A program made the position numbers and the translations under genes. 64,000 bases of DNA from Rhodobacteraceae bacterium 63075 (lineage in GTDB: Bacteria > Pseudomonadota > Alphaproteobacteria > Rhodobacterales > Rhodobacteraceae), in NCBI GenBank assembly GCA_003417655.1, contig QVMW01000011.1, positions 1 to 64,000 on the forward strand, read 5' to 3'. The notes under the pieces are model-generated. The model ran no database searches and was not told the origin of the DNA. It was given only the letters and a program-made list of their open reading frames with translations. Within the stretch, counting starts at the first letter, position 1. Each line of letters begins with the position of its first letter. Of the stretch, positions 25,703-36,814 are shown one piece after another.

Positions 25703-26989
25703 TTACTCCGCTGCGTGTTTGTGAGTGCCGGCCACGTCTTGCGCGGCCGAGGCGAGGATTTCGAGCCCAGTCTTGAGCGTCTCGTCCGGCGTGGTCAACG
25801 GGGCGAGGATCTTGACCACCTCGTCCTCGGCGCCCGACGTCTCGATGATCAGGCCGCTTTGGAAGGCGCGCGCGCAGATGTCGCCCGCGAGCTCTCCGCT
25901 GCCCACATCGACCCCGCGCATCATGCCGCGCCCTTTGAGGCGCGCACCGGGGATCATGGCGGCAATGGTTTCCAGCCCCTCTTCGATGATCTGCGCACGG
26001 CGCGCAATGTCTTTCTCGAAGCTGTCATCGGCCCAGAACTTTTCCAGCGCGGCACGCGCCGTCACGAAGGCGTGGGTGTTGCCGCGGAACGTCCCGTTAT
26101 GCTCCGCCGGGCCCATCAGGTCATGCTCGGGCTTGACGAGCACCAGGCCCATGGGCAGGCCGAAGCCGGAGATCGACTTGGCCATGGTGATGATATCGGG
26201 CGAAATTCCCATCTCCTCGAAGGAGAAGAAGCGCCCCGTGCGCCCGCAGCCGGCCTGAACATCATCGATGATCAGCAGCGCCCCGGCCTCGCGGGCCAGA
26301 TCGGCCACGCGGCGCAGCCAGTCGGGCCGGGCGGCATTGAGCCCGCCTTCGCCCTGCACGGTCTCCAGGAGGATCGCCGCAGGCGCATCGACGCCGGACG
26401 AGCCGTCCTTGAGCATCGCTTCCAGCAGGTCCGCCGTGTCGACCCCTTCGCCCATGAATCCGTCGAAGGGCAGCCGCGTCACGCCGCTGAGCGGCACGCC
26501 CGCGCCGCCGCGGTGATAGCCGTTGCCGGTGGCCGACAGCGCGCCCTGCGTGACGCCATGAAACCCGTTGGTGAAGGCGATCACGTTGCTGCGCCCGGTC
26601 GCCCTGCGCGCAAGCTTCATGGCCGCCTCGACGGCATTCGCGCCTGTGGGCCCCGTGAACATCAGCTTGTGCGACATCCCACGCGGCTCCAGGATGAGCC
26701 GCTCGAAAGCCTCGATGAACTCCGCCTTGGTCTCGGTGAACATGTCCAGACCATGCGCGATTCCATCAGCCTCGATATGGGCGATGAGAGCCGCCTTCAG
26801 ATCAGGGTCATTGTGCCCGTAGTTGAGCGAGGAACAGCCCGCGAGAAAGTCGATGTAGCGCGTGCCGTCATGGGCGGTCATCTCCGAGCCCTTGGCCGAA
26901 GTGAACACCGTATCGAAACCACGGCAATAGCTGCGCGCTTCGGATTCGCGGCGTGTGAAAATATCTGTCTTGATGGGGTTCGTAGACAT
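25703..26989 (-). CDS. ectB: Diaminobutyrate-2-oxoglutarate transaminase
   Basis: A 428-residue class-III aminotransferase that converts aspartate semialdehyde plus glutamate to 2,4-diaminobutyrate. The PLP lysine lies in TMAKSISGFGLPMG, after IDDVQAGCGRTG with the PLP-binding Asp. FTGPTGANAVEAA is the phosphate-binding loop. The start at 26989 has CCCAGGAGGTCGT upstream; a longer open frame runs antisense-like through ectA and is not real. It is second in the operon, 68 bp after ectA. Confidence 0.97.
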   Translation of the reverse strand: MSTNPIKTDIFTRRESEARSYCRGFDTVFTSAKGSEMTAHDGTRYIDFLAGCSSLNYGHNDPDLKAALIAHIEADGIAHGLDMFTETKAEFIEAFERLILEPRGMSHKLMFTGPTGANAVEAAMKLARRATGRSNVIAFTNGFHGVTQGALSATGNGYHRGGAGVPLSGVTRLPFDGFMGEGVDTADLLEAMLKDGSSGVDAPAAILLETVQGEGGLNAARPDWLRRVADLAREAGALLIIDDVQAGCGRTGRFFSFEEMGISPDIITMAKSISGFGLPMGLVLVKPEHDLMGPAEHNGTFRGNTHAFVTARAALEKFWADDSFEKDIARRAQIIEEGLETIAAMIPGARLKGRGMMRGVDVGSGELAGDICARAFQSGLIIETSGAEDEVVKILAPLTTPDETLKTGLEILASAAQDVAGTHKHAAE

Positions 26990-27057
26990 ACGACCTCCTG
27001 GGTTTGGATGTTTGTGAAGAAGATGGGGTTGCGCGGCGCAGGCGGGCGGAAAGCGGC

Positions 27058-27588
27058 TCAGGCCGCCAGCGCCGCGCGCTCTGCCAATGGTATCGTGACC
27101 ATGTATTCGGTGCTTTGCGTTTCCTGGAAGTGCAGGTCTTCGGTGTAATAGGGCGCATAGCTCAGACCGCCGCCCTGCCCTTCGGAGAACTTGCGAAAGA
27201 GCGACCACGAGGCATCGTTGTCCGCCGTGATCGTGGTCTGCAGCCGCGTCACGCCCCGGCAGTCCTTCCGGCCCAGGATGTCCTTGAGCAGCAGCCCGCC
27301 CAGACCGTGCCCGCGCGCCGCCTCGGAGACGGCAACCTGCCAGACGAAGAGCGTGTCGGGCTCGTTGGGCATGACATAGGCGGACACCCAGCCGACGATC
27401 TGCCCCGACATCTCCGCGAGCACGCAGGTATCGGCGAAATGATCGCATTGCAGCAGGTTGCAATACATCGAGTTCTCATCGAGCGGGCGGCAGGCCCGGA
27501 CGAGCTCCCAGATACCGGGCCCATCCTTGGCGGTGGGCATGCGGAGGGACGGCGTCTCGATACGCGTCGGCTGAGCGGGGTGTTGCAT
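27058..27588 (-). CDS. ectA: L-2,4-diaminobutyrate acetyltransferase
   Basis: A 176-residue GNAT acetyltransferase that makes N-gamma-acetyl-2,4-diaminobutyrate from acetyl-CoA. SEAARGHGLGGLLLKDIL is the acetyl-CoA loop (R/Q-x-x-G-x-G/A), and TTITADNDASWSLF is the conserved EctA strand and helix. The ATG at 27588 (MQHPAQP) follows AAAGGAGCTTACAAA; a longer frame of 15 codons is possible but less likely. First gene of the operon, divergent from the MarR regulator. Confidence 0.95.
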   Translation of the reverse strand: MQHPAQPTRIETPSLRMPTAKDGPGIWELVRACRPLDENSMYCNLLQCDHFADTCVLAEMSGQIVGWVSAYVMPNEPDTLFVWQVAVSEAARGHGLGGLLLKDILGRKDCRGVTRLQTTITADNDASWSLFRKFSEGQGGGLSYAPYYTEDLHFQETQSTEYMVTIPLAERAALAA

Positions 27589-27640
27589 TTTGTAAGCTCC
27601 TTTCGCTTCGGTCGTCGAACTAACACGCGCCATTTTTTAA

Positions 27641-27792
27641 TTCAACCATCAAAGGAATTTTGCGCAGATTTCGCACCATAAGAGAAAATTTGCACCAGTT
27701 TTGTCCATATATCGTTGATACCTTACTTGGATTAACAAATGACTATTTTATTTGAATTGGCCATACCTGCGGCCTATTATTTGACGATCAAA
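27641..27792. promoter_or_regulatory. ectA/ectR divergent control region with two matched sites
   Basis: This AT-rich 150-bp region contains TTTGA CGA TCAAA (27780-27792), a perfect 5-3-5 inverted repeat 15 bp before the ectR ATG. On the other strand a related site, TTTGATGGTTGAA, occupies 27653-27641, about 53 bp before ectA. Both fit a MarR dimer site. The sequence between is unusually AT-rich for this genome and probably holds both promoters. Confidence 0.5.
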
Positions 27793-27806
27793 CCGAGGGA
27801 GGACGC

Positions 27807-28283
27807 ATGGGCCGCACCGATGACAGCCTGATCGCCTTGCGGCGAATCGTGCGCGCGACCGAGCTTTTCGGGCGCGAAATCCGCCAGACCACAGGCGTCA
27901 CTGCCTCGCAGTTCCGTGTTCTTCAGATCATCGCCGAGAACGGCTTCGCGACCGCAAAGACCATCTCGACGCGCATGCAGGTCTCGCAGGGCACGGTGAC
28001 TTCCGTCGTCGACAAGCTGGTGCGCGACGGCCTCGCTCTCCGGCACAAGTCCGAGCAGGACAGGCGGCAGATCAACATCGTGCTGACGGACGCCGGCAGC
28101 AAGATCCTCAAGGATGCGCCTGACCCGCTCCAACAGCGCTTCGTGCGCAAATTCGCGGCGATGGAGGACTGGGAACAGGCCATGGTGGTCGCGAGTCTCG
28201 AACGCGTCGCCGCCATGCTGGACGCCAAGGACCTCGACGCTTCGCCGATCCTCGATACCGGCGAGATATATCCGCAGGAGTGA
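27807..28283 (+). CDS. ectR: MarR family regulator, EctR-like
   Basis: A 158-residue winged-helix protein. The recognition region is SQGTVTSVVDKLVRDGLALRH followed by the wing with DRRQINIVLTDAGSKIL. MarR-type regulators called EctR sit divergent to ectoine genes in methylotrophs and marine bacteria, where they repress ect transcription; the position here matches. GAGGGAGGACGC precedes the ATG. That it controls ectABC-ask is inferred from position and the paired inverted repeats. Confidence 0.87.
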   Translation: MGRTDDSLIALRRIVRATELFGREIRQTTGVTASQFRVLQIIAENGFATAKTISTRMQVSQGTVTSVVDKLVRDGLALRHKSEQDRRQINIVLTDAGSKILKDAPDPLQQRFVRKFAAMEDWEQAMVVASLERVAAMLDAKDLDASPILDTGEIYPQE

Positions 28284-28345
28284 GCCCCGAGTGAACCCCG
28301 AGCGCCACAAGTCGAGACGTGCACAGCGCGCGTGAACTGGAAGTT

Positions 28346-28430
28346 TGGTGCGGGTGGAGGGACTTGAACCCCCACGCCTTGCGGCGCCAGAACCTAAATC
28401 TGGTGCGTCTACCAATTTCGCCACACCCGC
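28346..28430 (-). tRNA. tRNA-Leu (TAG)
   Basis: An 85-base class-II tRNA with encoded CCA. The acceptor stem is GCGGGTG with CACCCGC, the anticodon loop is TTTAGGT with anticodon TAG, and a long variable arm (CGCCGCAAGGCG) is present. GGTTCAAGTCC gives the T loop. Confidence 0.96.
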
Positions 28431-28570
28431 ATCGGCGCGGGTTCTAGCAAAGCAGACTGAGCGAGGCGAGCGAAAAGCGCCGGGGCCCCGTCAAAAAAAA
28501 CCGCGACATTAACACTTTCTTGCCGTATTCTGAGGAAAAACTGAGGCAGTAAAAACATACGGGTGCGAAA

Positions 28571-29056
28571 ATGAGACCCAGTCAGACGGGCGAGCCGGTA
28601 AAGGCGCGCGCTGAGTTGAACGCACAGGGCTTCTCCCTGGGCAGCAGGATTCTCACAATGGACGGCGAGTTGCCGGTCGAGTTTCTCTCGCCGGGCGATC
28701 GCATCATCACGCGCGACAGTGGCGTGGCCGAGCTCATATCCATTCGAGCGATCAGGACGCGCTGCGAGATGGTCGCCGTCATGGGCGGCTCGCTCGGACA
28801 CAACAAGCCCGATGATGACGCGGTCGTTCCCGCCGATCAGGGCGTTTTCCTGCGTGACTGGCGCGCAGACGCGCTGCGCGGAACGCCCCGCGCCGTTGTC
28901 CCGGCTCGGGAACTGACGGATGGGGAATTCATCCGCAGCCTCGGCCAGCAGAATGTCACGCTCCATATTCTCGAATTCGACGCGCCGCATATCCTCTATG
29001 TCGACGGGATGGAACTGGCCACGGAGCTGCCCGAGCCCCTGCCCCACGCGGCCTGA
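28571..29056 (+). CDS. Stand-alone Hint-like (hedgehog/intein) domain protein
   Basis: A 161-residue protein. SRILTMDGELPVEFLSPGDRIITRDSG (residues about 25-51) matches the opening of Hint domains, where the strand pattern T-x-x-G-x-x-x-V-E-x-L-x-x-G-D is typical. The catalytic Cys or Ser at the splice junction is not clear: GFSLGS replaces the usual G-x-C motif. Most Roseobacter Hint domains are attached to large exported proteins; this one is alone with no signal peptide. The ribosome-binding site is weak. The role is unknown. Confidence 0.7.
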   Translation: MRPSQTGEPVKARAELNAQGFSLGSRILTMDGELPVEFLSPGDRIITRDSGVAELISIRAIRTRCEMVAVMGGSLGHNKPDDDAVVPADQGVFLRDWRADALRGTPRAVVPARELTDGEFIRSLGQQNVTLHILEFDAPHILYVDGMELATELPEPLPHAA

Positions 29057-29066
29057 CTTCCGGCCC

Positions 29067-31182
<2,116 letters not shown>

Positions 31183-31224
31183 CCCAAGTTTTCAGATCAA
31201 CCCTACCGAAAAAGGACACACCCC

Positions 31225-32631
31225 ATGAGCATCAAAGACGTTATCAACAAGCTCAAGGACGAGGACGTCGCCTATGTCGACATCCGCTTCACCGACACCC
31301 GCGGCAAGCTCCAGCACGTCACCGTCGATGTCGACATCGTCGATGAGGACTTCCTTGAGGAAGGCTTCATGTTCGATGGCTCCTCCATCGCCGGCTGGAA
31401 GTCGATCGAAGCTTCGGACATGAAGCTCATTGCCGACACGGAAAGCGCCTATATCGATCCGTTCTACGCCGAAAAGACGCTTTGCCTGCATTGCTCGATC
31501 GTCGAGCCCGACACGGGCGAGCCCTATGAGCGTGATCCGCGCGGCACGGCGGAGAAGGCAGAAGCCTATCTCAAGTCCTCAGGCATCGGCGATGTGGCCT
31601 TCATGGGGCCTGAAGCCGAGTTCTTCCTGTTCGACGACGTGCGCTTCGAGAACAAGATCAACAAGGTTTCCTACGAGGTCGACGCGATCGACGGCTCCTG
31701 GAACACCGACACCGAATACGAGATGGGCAACACCGGTCACCGCCCCGGCGTCAAGGGCGGCTACTTCCCCGTGAACCCGATCGACGATGCGCAGGACCTG
31801 CGCTCGGAGATGCTGTCGACGATGAAGGCGCTCGGCATGAAGGTCGACAAGCATCACCACGAAGTGGCGAGCTGCCAGCACGAGCTGGGCCTGATCTTCA
31901 GCAGCCTGACCAAGCAGGCCGACGAGCTGCAAAAATACAAATACGTGATCCACAATGTGGCCCACGCCTATGGCAAGACGGCAACTTTCATGCCCAAGCC
32001 GATCTATGGCGATAACGGCACGGGCATGCACGTGAACATGTCGATCTGGAAGGACGACAAGCCGCTCTTCGCGGGCGACAAATATGCCGACCTGAGCGCC
32101 GAGGCGCTCTACTTCATCGGCGGCATCCTCAAGCACGCGAAAACGCTCAACGCCTTCACCAACCCCTCGACAAACAGCTACAAGCGGCTCATCCCCGGCT
32201 TCGAAGCCCCTGTTCTGCGCGCCTACTCGGCCCGCAACCGCTCGGGCTGCGTGCGGATCCCCTGGACCGAGTCGCCCAAGGCCAAGCGCGTCGAAGCCCG
32301 CTTCCCCGACCCCTCGGCAAACCCCTACCTGTGCTTTGCCGCGCTCCTGATGGCCGGTCTCGACGGCATCAAGAACAAGATCGACCCGGGCGAGGCCATG
32401 GACAAGAACCTCTACGATCTGCCCGCCGAGGAACTCGAAGGTATCCCCACGGTCTGCGGCAGCCTGCGCGAGGCGCTCGATGCGCTGGCCTCGGATCATG
32501 ACTTCCTGCTGGCCGGTGATGTCTTCACCAAGGACCAGATCGACGGATATATCGACCTGAAGATGGAAGAGGTGGAGCTTTACGAGCACACGCCGCACCC
32601 CGTCGAGTTCGGTCTCTACTACAGCTGCTGA
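31225..32631 (+). CDS. glnA: Glutamine synthetase type I
   Basis: A 468-residue enzyme that joins ammonia and glutamate using [29 protein letters not shown] and the [17 protein letters not shown] loop are GSI signatures. Tyr397 in [10 protein letters not shown] is the adenylylation site, so its activity should be controlled by GlnE under PII. The length fits GSI-beta. The operon glnB-glnA ends in a strong terminator. Confidence 0.98.
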   Translation: MSIKDVINKLKDEDVAYVDIRFTDTRGKLQHVTVDVDIVDEDFLEEGFMFDGSSIAGWKSIEASDMKLIADTESAYIDPFYAEKTLCLHCSIVEPDTGEPYERDPRGTAEKAEAYLKSSGIGDVAFMGPEAEFFLFDDVRFENKINKVSYEVDAIDGSWNTDTEYEMGNTGHRPGVKGGYFPVNPIDDAQDLRSEMLSTMKALGMKVDKHHHEVASCQHELGLIFSSLTKQADELQKYKYVIHNVAHAYGKTATFMPKPIYGDNGTGMHVNMSIWKDDKPLFAGDKYADLSAEALYFIGGILKHAKTLNAFTNPSTNSYKRLIPGFEAPVLRAYSARNRSGCVRIPWTESPKAKRVEARFPDPSANPYLCFAALLMAGLDGIKNKIDPGEAMDKNLYDLPAEELEGIPTVCGSLREALDALASDHDFLLAGDVFTKDQIDGYIDLKMEEVELYEHTPHPVEFGLYYSC

Positions 32632-32655
32632 GCGACAACACCAGCAGGCAAGATC

Positions 32656-32685
32656 AGGGCGCCCGGGATCCGGGCGCCCTTTTTT
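32656..32685 (+). terminator. Rho-independent terminator of glnBA
   Basis: AGGGCGCCCGG (32656-32666), loop GAT, CCGGGCGCCCT (32670-32680), a perfect 11-bp stem, then six T. It lies 24 bp after the glnA stop. Confidence 0.93.
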
Positions 32686-32912
32686 CGGCCTTTTGGAGCC
32701 GGGCTCGCGCGCCGCGCGCGCAACAAACCAGCGAAACTCAGGGGATTGTTTCCCGCTTGCGAACAATCTCCCAGACTATGCCGCATACATTCCCCGAAAA
32801 GACCGCCGTTGAGCCCCGAATTGACCATCCTCACGCAGGATATTGCCTCCCAAAGATAAAAACGTTGTCTCCGATGTCGGGGCAGCACTTACATGAGGCA
32901 ACACGAGGAAGC

Positions 32913-33728
32913 ATGGCCATGTCGGTTGAGTTCTCTGTGTATCAAGCGGAACTAGTTTTTTCAGGTACCCCGAAAGTCGAGCATTCCATGATCGAGGCAG
33001 CTCTCGAGCGTGCGCGCGACAATGCAAGCGATACCGTCGCAACCAGCAAGGTTGCGCGCGACAAGTGGCAGGTCACCTTCGGGGATACGCTCATCTCGTT
33101 GCGCCTTGACCTCGGCGATGCCCGCGCGCTGGCGCTGCGCATCACCGCGCGCCCGCTGGAGCGCAGCTCCTGGAGCGGCACGGAAACCGGGTTGAAAAGA
33201 ACCCTCGCACGCGTCACGGCAGCCATGGCGCAGGCTTTCAACGCCGACAGCGTGCTATGGCTCAAGCGTGACGCGCGCTTTCCGACGGCCAAATTCATCG
33301 CTGCCGCGATGGGCGACGACGCGGCGGAAGAGTTTACCCGCGTGCAAGCCGCGCGCGCGGCCGAGGCTGTCCAGCCGCGCCGCATGACGCCGAACACCGC
33401 GAAGACACAGGAACGAGAACCGTCTGACGCCGAGGCTCTGCTGTCCGCGAGCGCGCGGATGCGCGAAAACATGTCTGATGCCGAAGGGGCCGACGCCCCG
33501 GCAGAATCCGAGGGTCAACTCTCGCTGCCCTTGCGCCTGGCGGCCTGGATCATGACCATCATGATAAGCGTGTTTTCCGTGCCCCTGGCCTGGATTCTCT
33601 TCGCCTACAACCTCAATCGCGGCACGGATTTCCGCGCCACGGCGCATGTTCTGGCCCTGATTTCGAGCTTTTCCGTCCTGCACTCCACGGGCGGCACGGC
33701 GCAGCTCTACCAGATGCTTTTCGGCTGA
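32913..33728 (+). CDS. Uncharacterised membrane-anchored protein
   Basis: A 271-residue protein of unknown function. Residues 1-135 form a mixed alpha/beta soluble domain (many Ala, Arg and Val, ending in a LWLKRDARFPTAKF strand). A disordered, Ala/Glu-rich linker follows (about 150-205). A C-terminal membrane helix (about 208-235, AAWIMTIMISVFSVPLAWILF) and a second weak hydrophobic stretch (about 243-262) end it. GAGGAAGC precedes the ATG. I recognise no family motif. Confidence 0.7.
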   Translation: MAMSVEFSVYQAELVFSGTPKVEHSMIEAALERARDNASDTVATSKVARDKWQVTFGDTLISLRLDLGDARALALRITARPLERSSWSGTETGLKRTLARVTAAMAQAFNADSVLWLKRDARFPTAKFIAAAMGDDAAEEFTRVQAARAAEAVQPRRMTPNTAKTQEREPSDAEALLSASARMRENMSDAEGADAPAESEGQLSLPLRLAAWIMTIMISVFSVPLAWILFAYNLNRGTDFRATAHVLALISSFSVLHSTGGTAQLYQMLFG

Positions 33729-33801
33729 CAGGGCGCGCCTTGAAACTTGCCCCTTTGTATGAAGCCGCTAAGATCGGGTCATGCAGCGGGGGAGGTTTCT
33801 C

Positions 33802-34596
33802 ATGCGCCATTTCATTGTCTCTTTTTCACTGATCTGCCTGCTCGGGGCGGGCGCAGCCGCCGACCCCTGTGGCAATACATCGGCCGGTTTCGAGGCCTGG
33901 AAGGCCGATTTCGCGCAGAAAGCCCGGCGCGCCGGGATCGGCCAGCGCGGGCTACAGGCGCTTGCGAATGCGCGCTACGCCTCCGGCACCATCGCCGCCG
34001 ACCGGAACCAGAAGAGCTTCCGGTATTCGCTCGAGAAATTCATGCAAATCCGAGGCGCGAACACGATCATCGCTCAGGGGCGCCAGCGCAAGGCGCAAAG
34101 CCCGCAATTCTACGCGTCGCTCGAACGCGCCTTCGGCGTGCCCGCAGGCGTGATCATCGCCATTCACGGCATGGAGACGGGCTTTGGCCGCTTCATGGGC
34201 GACAGCCAGGTCGTCTCGGCCATCGTCACGCTCACCTATGATTGCCGCCGCTCGGAATTCTTCGAGCCGCACGCCCTCGGCGCGCTGAAGCTGGTCGATC
34301 AAGGCTCCATCTCGGCGGCAACGAAGGGCGCGAAGCATGGCGAGCTGGGCCATACCCAGTTCCTGCCCGGCAACGCCCTGCGCTATGGCATCGACGGGAA
34401 TGGCGACGGCCGCGTGGATTTCTACTCCCAGTCCGACGCCCTCGCCTCGACGGCGAATTACCTGCGCCAGAAAGGCTGGCGACCGGGCCAAGGATACCAG
34501 CAGGGCCAACCCAACTACCGCGTCCTGAAGGAGTGGAACGCCGCGACGGTCTACCAGCAATCGCTGGCGATCATGGGCGCGCAGATCGACCGGTGA
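33802..34596 (+). CDS. MltB-like lytic murein transglycosylase
   Basis: A 264-residue exported protein with a signal peptide (1-20, FIVSFSLICLLGAGAAA then ADPC). The SLT_2 catalytic domain fills the rest: AIHGMETGFGRFMG holds the catalytic Glu125, and GELGHTQFLPGNALRYGIDGNGDG is the MltB substrate groove. It cleaves peptidoglycan glycan strands to 1,6-anhydro products in the periplasm. It is shorter than E. coli MltB and lacks a peptidoglycan-binding domain. GGGGGAGG before 33802 favours this start over 33781. Confidence 0.9.
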   Translation: MRHFIVSFSLICLLGAGAAADPCGNTSAGFEAWKADFAQKARRAGIGQRGLQALANARYASGTIAADRNQKSFRYSLEKFMQIRGANTIIAQGRQRKAQSPQFYASLERAFGVPAGVIIAIHGMETGFGRFMGDSQVVSAIVTLTYDCRRSEFFEPHALGALKLVDQGSISAATKGAKHGELGHTQFLPGNALRYGIDGNGDGRVDFYSQSDALASTANYLRQKGWRPGQGYQQGQPNYRVLKEWNAATVYQQSLAIMGAQIDR

Positions 34597-35323
34597 GCGC
34601 CGTGCGCGGCAGAACATAGGTGTGAATCCCGAAGATCACGGCGTCCGTCTGCGGCAGGCGGCGGATGGTCTGAAGCTCCGAGCGCATGTAGTCGGCCTGC
34701 CCGGCAAAACGCTCGTCGCGGCGCGCATGGGCCGAGCGCGGCTGGTGCAGCGCCGGATCGGCATACCACAGCGCGTTGAAGCGCCAGAGCGGGCGGCCCG
34801 TGCGCACCCCGTCAAAGAGCCGTTGCACGCGCCGGGCGATATTCTCGTCATAGCTGTCCACGGGAATGTGGATGTCGGTCAGCGGGCGCATGAACTTCTC
34901 CGAGAGCATCCAGCTCGCCGGAAAGCACAGGACCGCGCCGGTCAGCACATGCTCATCGCCATGTTTTTGCAGGATGCACAGGTCCTCCTGCGTGAGCCGC
35001 GAGAGCGTCAGCACCGGATCGCCCGCGTCGAGCGTCACCGCGCGGCCATCGGGACAGTGCATCACCTGGCCCTCCCGCTCGAAGCCCGGCTTTTCGGCGA
35101 GTGCCGCCACCACGACCTCCAAGAGCTCCTCCGCCGCCGCGCGGGCGCTTTCATCGAGCGCCAGCACGGCCTCCCGGCCCGCCTCCACGCAGCGCGCCTT
35201 CTCGGCCAGTTGCGCCGCATAGGTCTCGTCGACGCGCAGCCAGTCGGCCTCGTCCAGCGGTGCGATGCCGGGCAGCGGCCTGGGGTCCAGCGGGTCGTAG
35301 GGAATGGTCTCGTTCAGGATCAT
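34571..35323 (-). CDS. DUF3445 haem-dependent oxidative N-demethylase-like protein
   Basis: A 250-residue protein of the DUF3445 family, members of which bind haem and act in oxidative N-demethylation of small methylamines. Segments LTQEDLCILQKHGDEHVLTGAVLCFPASWML and HIPVDSYDENIARRVQRLFDGV are the family's core. ATG at 35323 (MILNETIPYD) was chosen; the longer frame starts inside a terminator. Its last 26 bases overlap the end of the convergent transglycosylase gene. No partner flavoprotein is adjacent. The substrate is inferred from family knowledge only. Confidence 0.8.
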   Translation of the reverse strand: MILNETIPYDPLDPRPLPGIAPLDEADWLRVDETYAAQLAEKARCVEAGREAVLALDESARAAAEELLEVVVAALAEKPGFEREGQVMHCPDGRAVTLDAGDPVLTLSRLTQEDLCILQKHGDEHVLTGAVLCFPASWMLSEKFMRPLTDIHIPVDSYDENIARRVQRLFDGVRTGRPLWRFNALWYADPALHQPRSAHARRDERFAGQADYMRSELQTIRRLPQTDAVIFGIHTYVLPRTALTGRSARP

Positions 35324-35339
35324 GCGCGCAGATGAATGC

Positions 35340-35369
35340 AAAACGGCCGGGCATGCAAGATGCCCGGCC
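35340..35369 (-). terminator. Rho-independent terminator of the GDPD gene
   Basis: On the minus strand GGCCGGGCAT (35369-35360), loop CTTGC, ATGCCCGGCC (35354-35345) then GTTTT. A perfect 10-bp stem lying between the GDPD stop and the DUF3445 start. Confidence 0.85.
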
Positions 35370-35400
35370 ACACTTCATTGAAAAGACCTGTCAGGCGCTC

Positions 35401-36624
35401 TCAGAGCCCCATGCAGTTGGCATAGTAGGTCACCGTCGCGGGCCAGTCGGAGAAGACCCCTTCGACACCCACCTCCTCGTGCAGCGCATGAAGGATCGTG
35501 AAGTAATCCGCGTCGCTGTCCGTGACATCCGCAACCGACTGGAAATACCAGCCGCCGCCGTTCACCAATGGTCCGGAGCGCTCCAGCGTCCAGGTGATGA
35601 TCTTGATATCCGCCGCTTTCGCCTGCCTGGCGAGCTCGGAGGCGACCATCTCGCCGTTTTCTTCCGTCACCAGCATCCACATCGGCGGCGCGATGTATTT
35701 GACGCCCATCTCGGCCAGCTCTTCCATGGTGTTGGGCCATGTCGAGGCGTCCATCGGCGAGTAGCCGTCGATGTTGTATTCATCCATCAGGTAGACCGCC
35801 TGCTTGCCGAATTCCGGCGCATTCTCGATCCAGTATTTCACCACGTCGAGATCGAAGCTCTGCACCCAGACATCCTTTGCAGGCACACCGGCGGCCTTGT
35901 AGTCGTCGATCATCTTCTGCGCGTAGTCATCCATCGAGAACCCGTCGAAGGGCATCTCGACCGCGGGCGACTTGAGCTCCGGCGTGAATTTCGCACCCAG
36001 CGACTTGAACAGCGCGATCGATTCCGCATGGGTCATCAGCGTGCCGTTCTCCACCGTGTAGAGATCGGTGCGCCAGCCTGCGGTCCCGTCCATGTAATCG
36101 GCAGGAGTCGTGCCCATCTTGTTGGCCGCGTCCATCTTGCCACGCAGGCTGCGGAATTCGGCCAGCGTGATGTCGGAGGCGCGGCACTCGGCCTTGGCGG
36201 GCTCATCGCCGCTCGCCGCCGCGAAGGGCGTGGTGCACTTGCCGGCCAGGTCCGTGGCCAGGATGTTCGTCGTGGTGTGCAGGTCGTTCTGCGCGTGGCG
36301 GCAGACAAGCTCCTTGTCGGCGGTGAAGGTCACGTCGCATTCAAGAATGCCCGCGCCCATGCGCGCGGCAGCCTTGTTCGATTCGACCGTGTGCTCGGGA
36401 AATTGCAGCGGCGCGCCGCGATGCCCGATCGAGAAGTCCGACGCCGCAGGCGTCTGGGCCACGCAGGAGGCCAGCTTTTCCTTGAGCGGGCCGTCTTCCA
36501 TCCGGTCGATGAGATAGAACGGGCGCGGGCCATAGGTCAGCCCCATTTCGCCGTGGTCGTCGGCAAAGGCGCCGCCACCCAGCATGGACGCGGCCGCGCC
36601 CAGAACGATTGCAGTTCGGATCAT
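35401..36624 (-). CDS. Periplasmic glycerophosphodiester phosphodiesterase
   Basis: A 407-residue exported protein (signal peptide 1-22, [10 protein letters not shown] cleavage region). The GDPD fold opens with [21 protein letters not shown], whose His-Arg and Glu are catalytic, followed by [20 protein letters not shown] with the metal-binding Glu, Asp and His. It splits glycerophosphodiesters such as glycerophosphocholine to an alcohol and glycerol-3-phosphate. It has insertions of about 100 residues relative to the shortest GDPDs, like UgpQ-unlike periplasmic GlpQ types. It diverges from dddP. Confidence 0.9.
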   Translation of the reverse strand: MIRTAIVLGAAASMLGGGAFADDHGEMGLTYGPRPFYLIDRMEDGPLKEKLASCVAQTPAASDFSIGHRGAPLQFPEHTVESNKAAARMGAGILECDVTFTADKELVCRHAQNDLHTTTNILATDLAGKCTTPFAAASGDEPAKAECRASDITLAEFRSLRGKMDAANKMGTTPADYMDGTAGWRTDLYTVENGTLMTHAESIALFKSLGAKFTPELKSPAVEMPFDGFSMDDYAQKMIDDYKAAGVPAKDVWVQSFDLDVVKYWIENAPEFGKQAVYLMDEYNIDGYSPMDASTWPNTMEELAEMGVKYIAPPMWMLVTEENGEMVASELARQAKAADIKIITWTLERSGPLVNGGGWYFQSVADVTDSDADYFTILHALHEEVGVEGVFSDWPATVTYYANCMGL

Positions 36625-36639
36625 GATTCCCTCCGGTTT

Positions 36640-36657
36640 GACTGTGAGGGAACAGTC
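36640..36657. promoter_or_regulatory. Inverted repeat between GDPD and dddP
   Basis: GACTGT (36640-36645) and ACAGTC (36652-36657) form a perfect 6-6-6 repeat 16 bp upstream of the GDPD ATG and 158 bp before dddP. It could be an operator for the divergent pair. Confidence 0.35.
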
Positions 36658-36814
36658 TCACGCGGAATGCAACGCCTGCGTAACGTCTGGATCACGGCTC
36701 CAAGAAGCCTTTTCGACAGAAAAGCGACAAGCCGCCCCCCCCTACCGCAGGTCGCTTTCAGGCAAGACCAGCCGCCGGCAACGCGCAAGCCTTTGCCCGA
36801 GGAGACGGCCCGCC

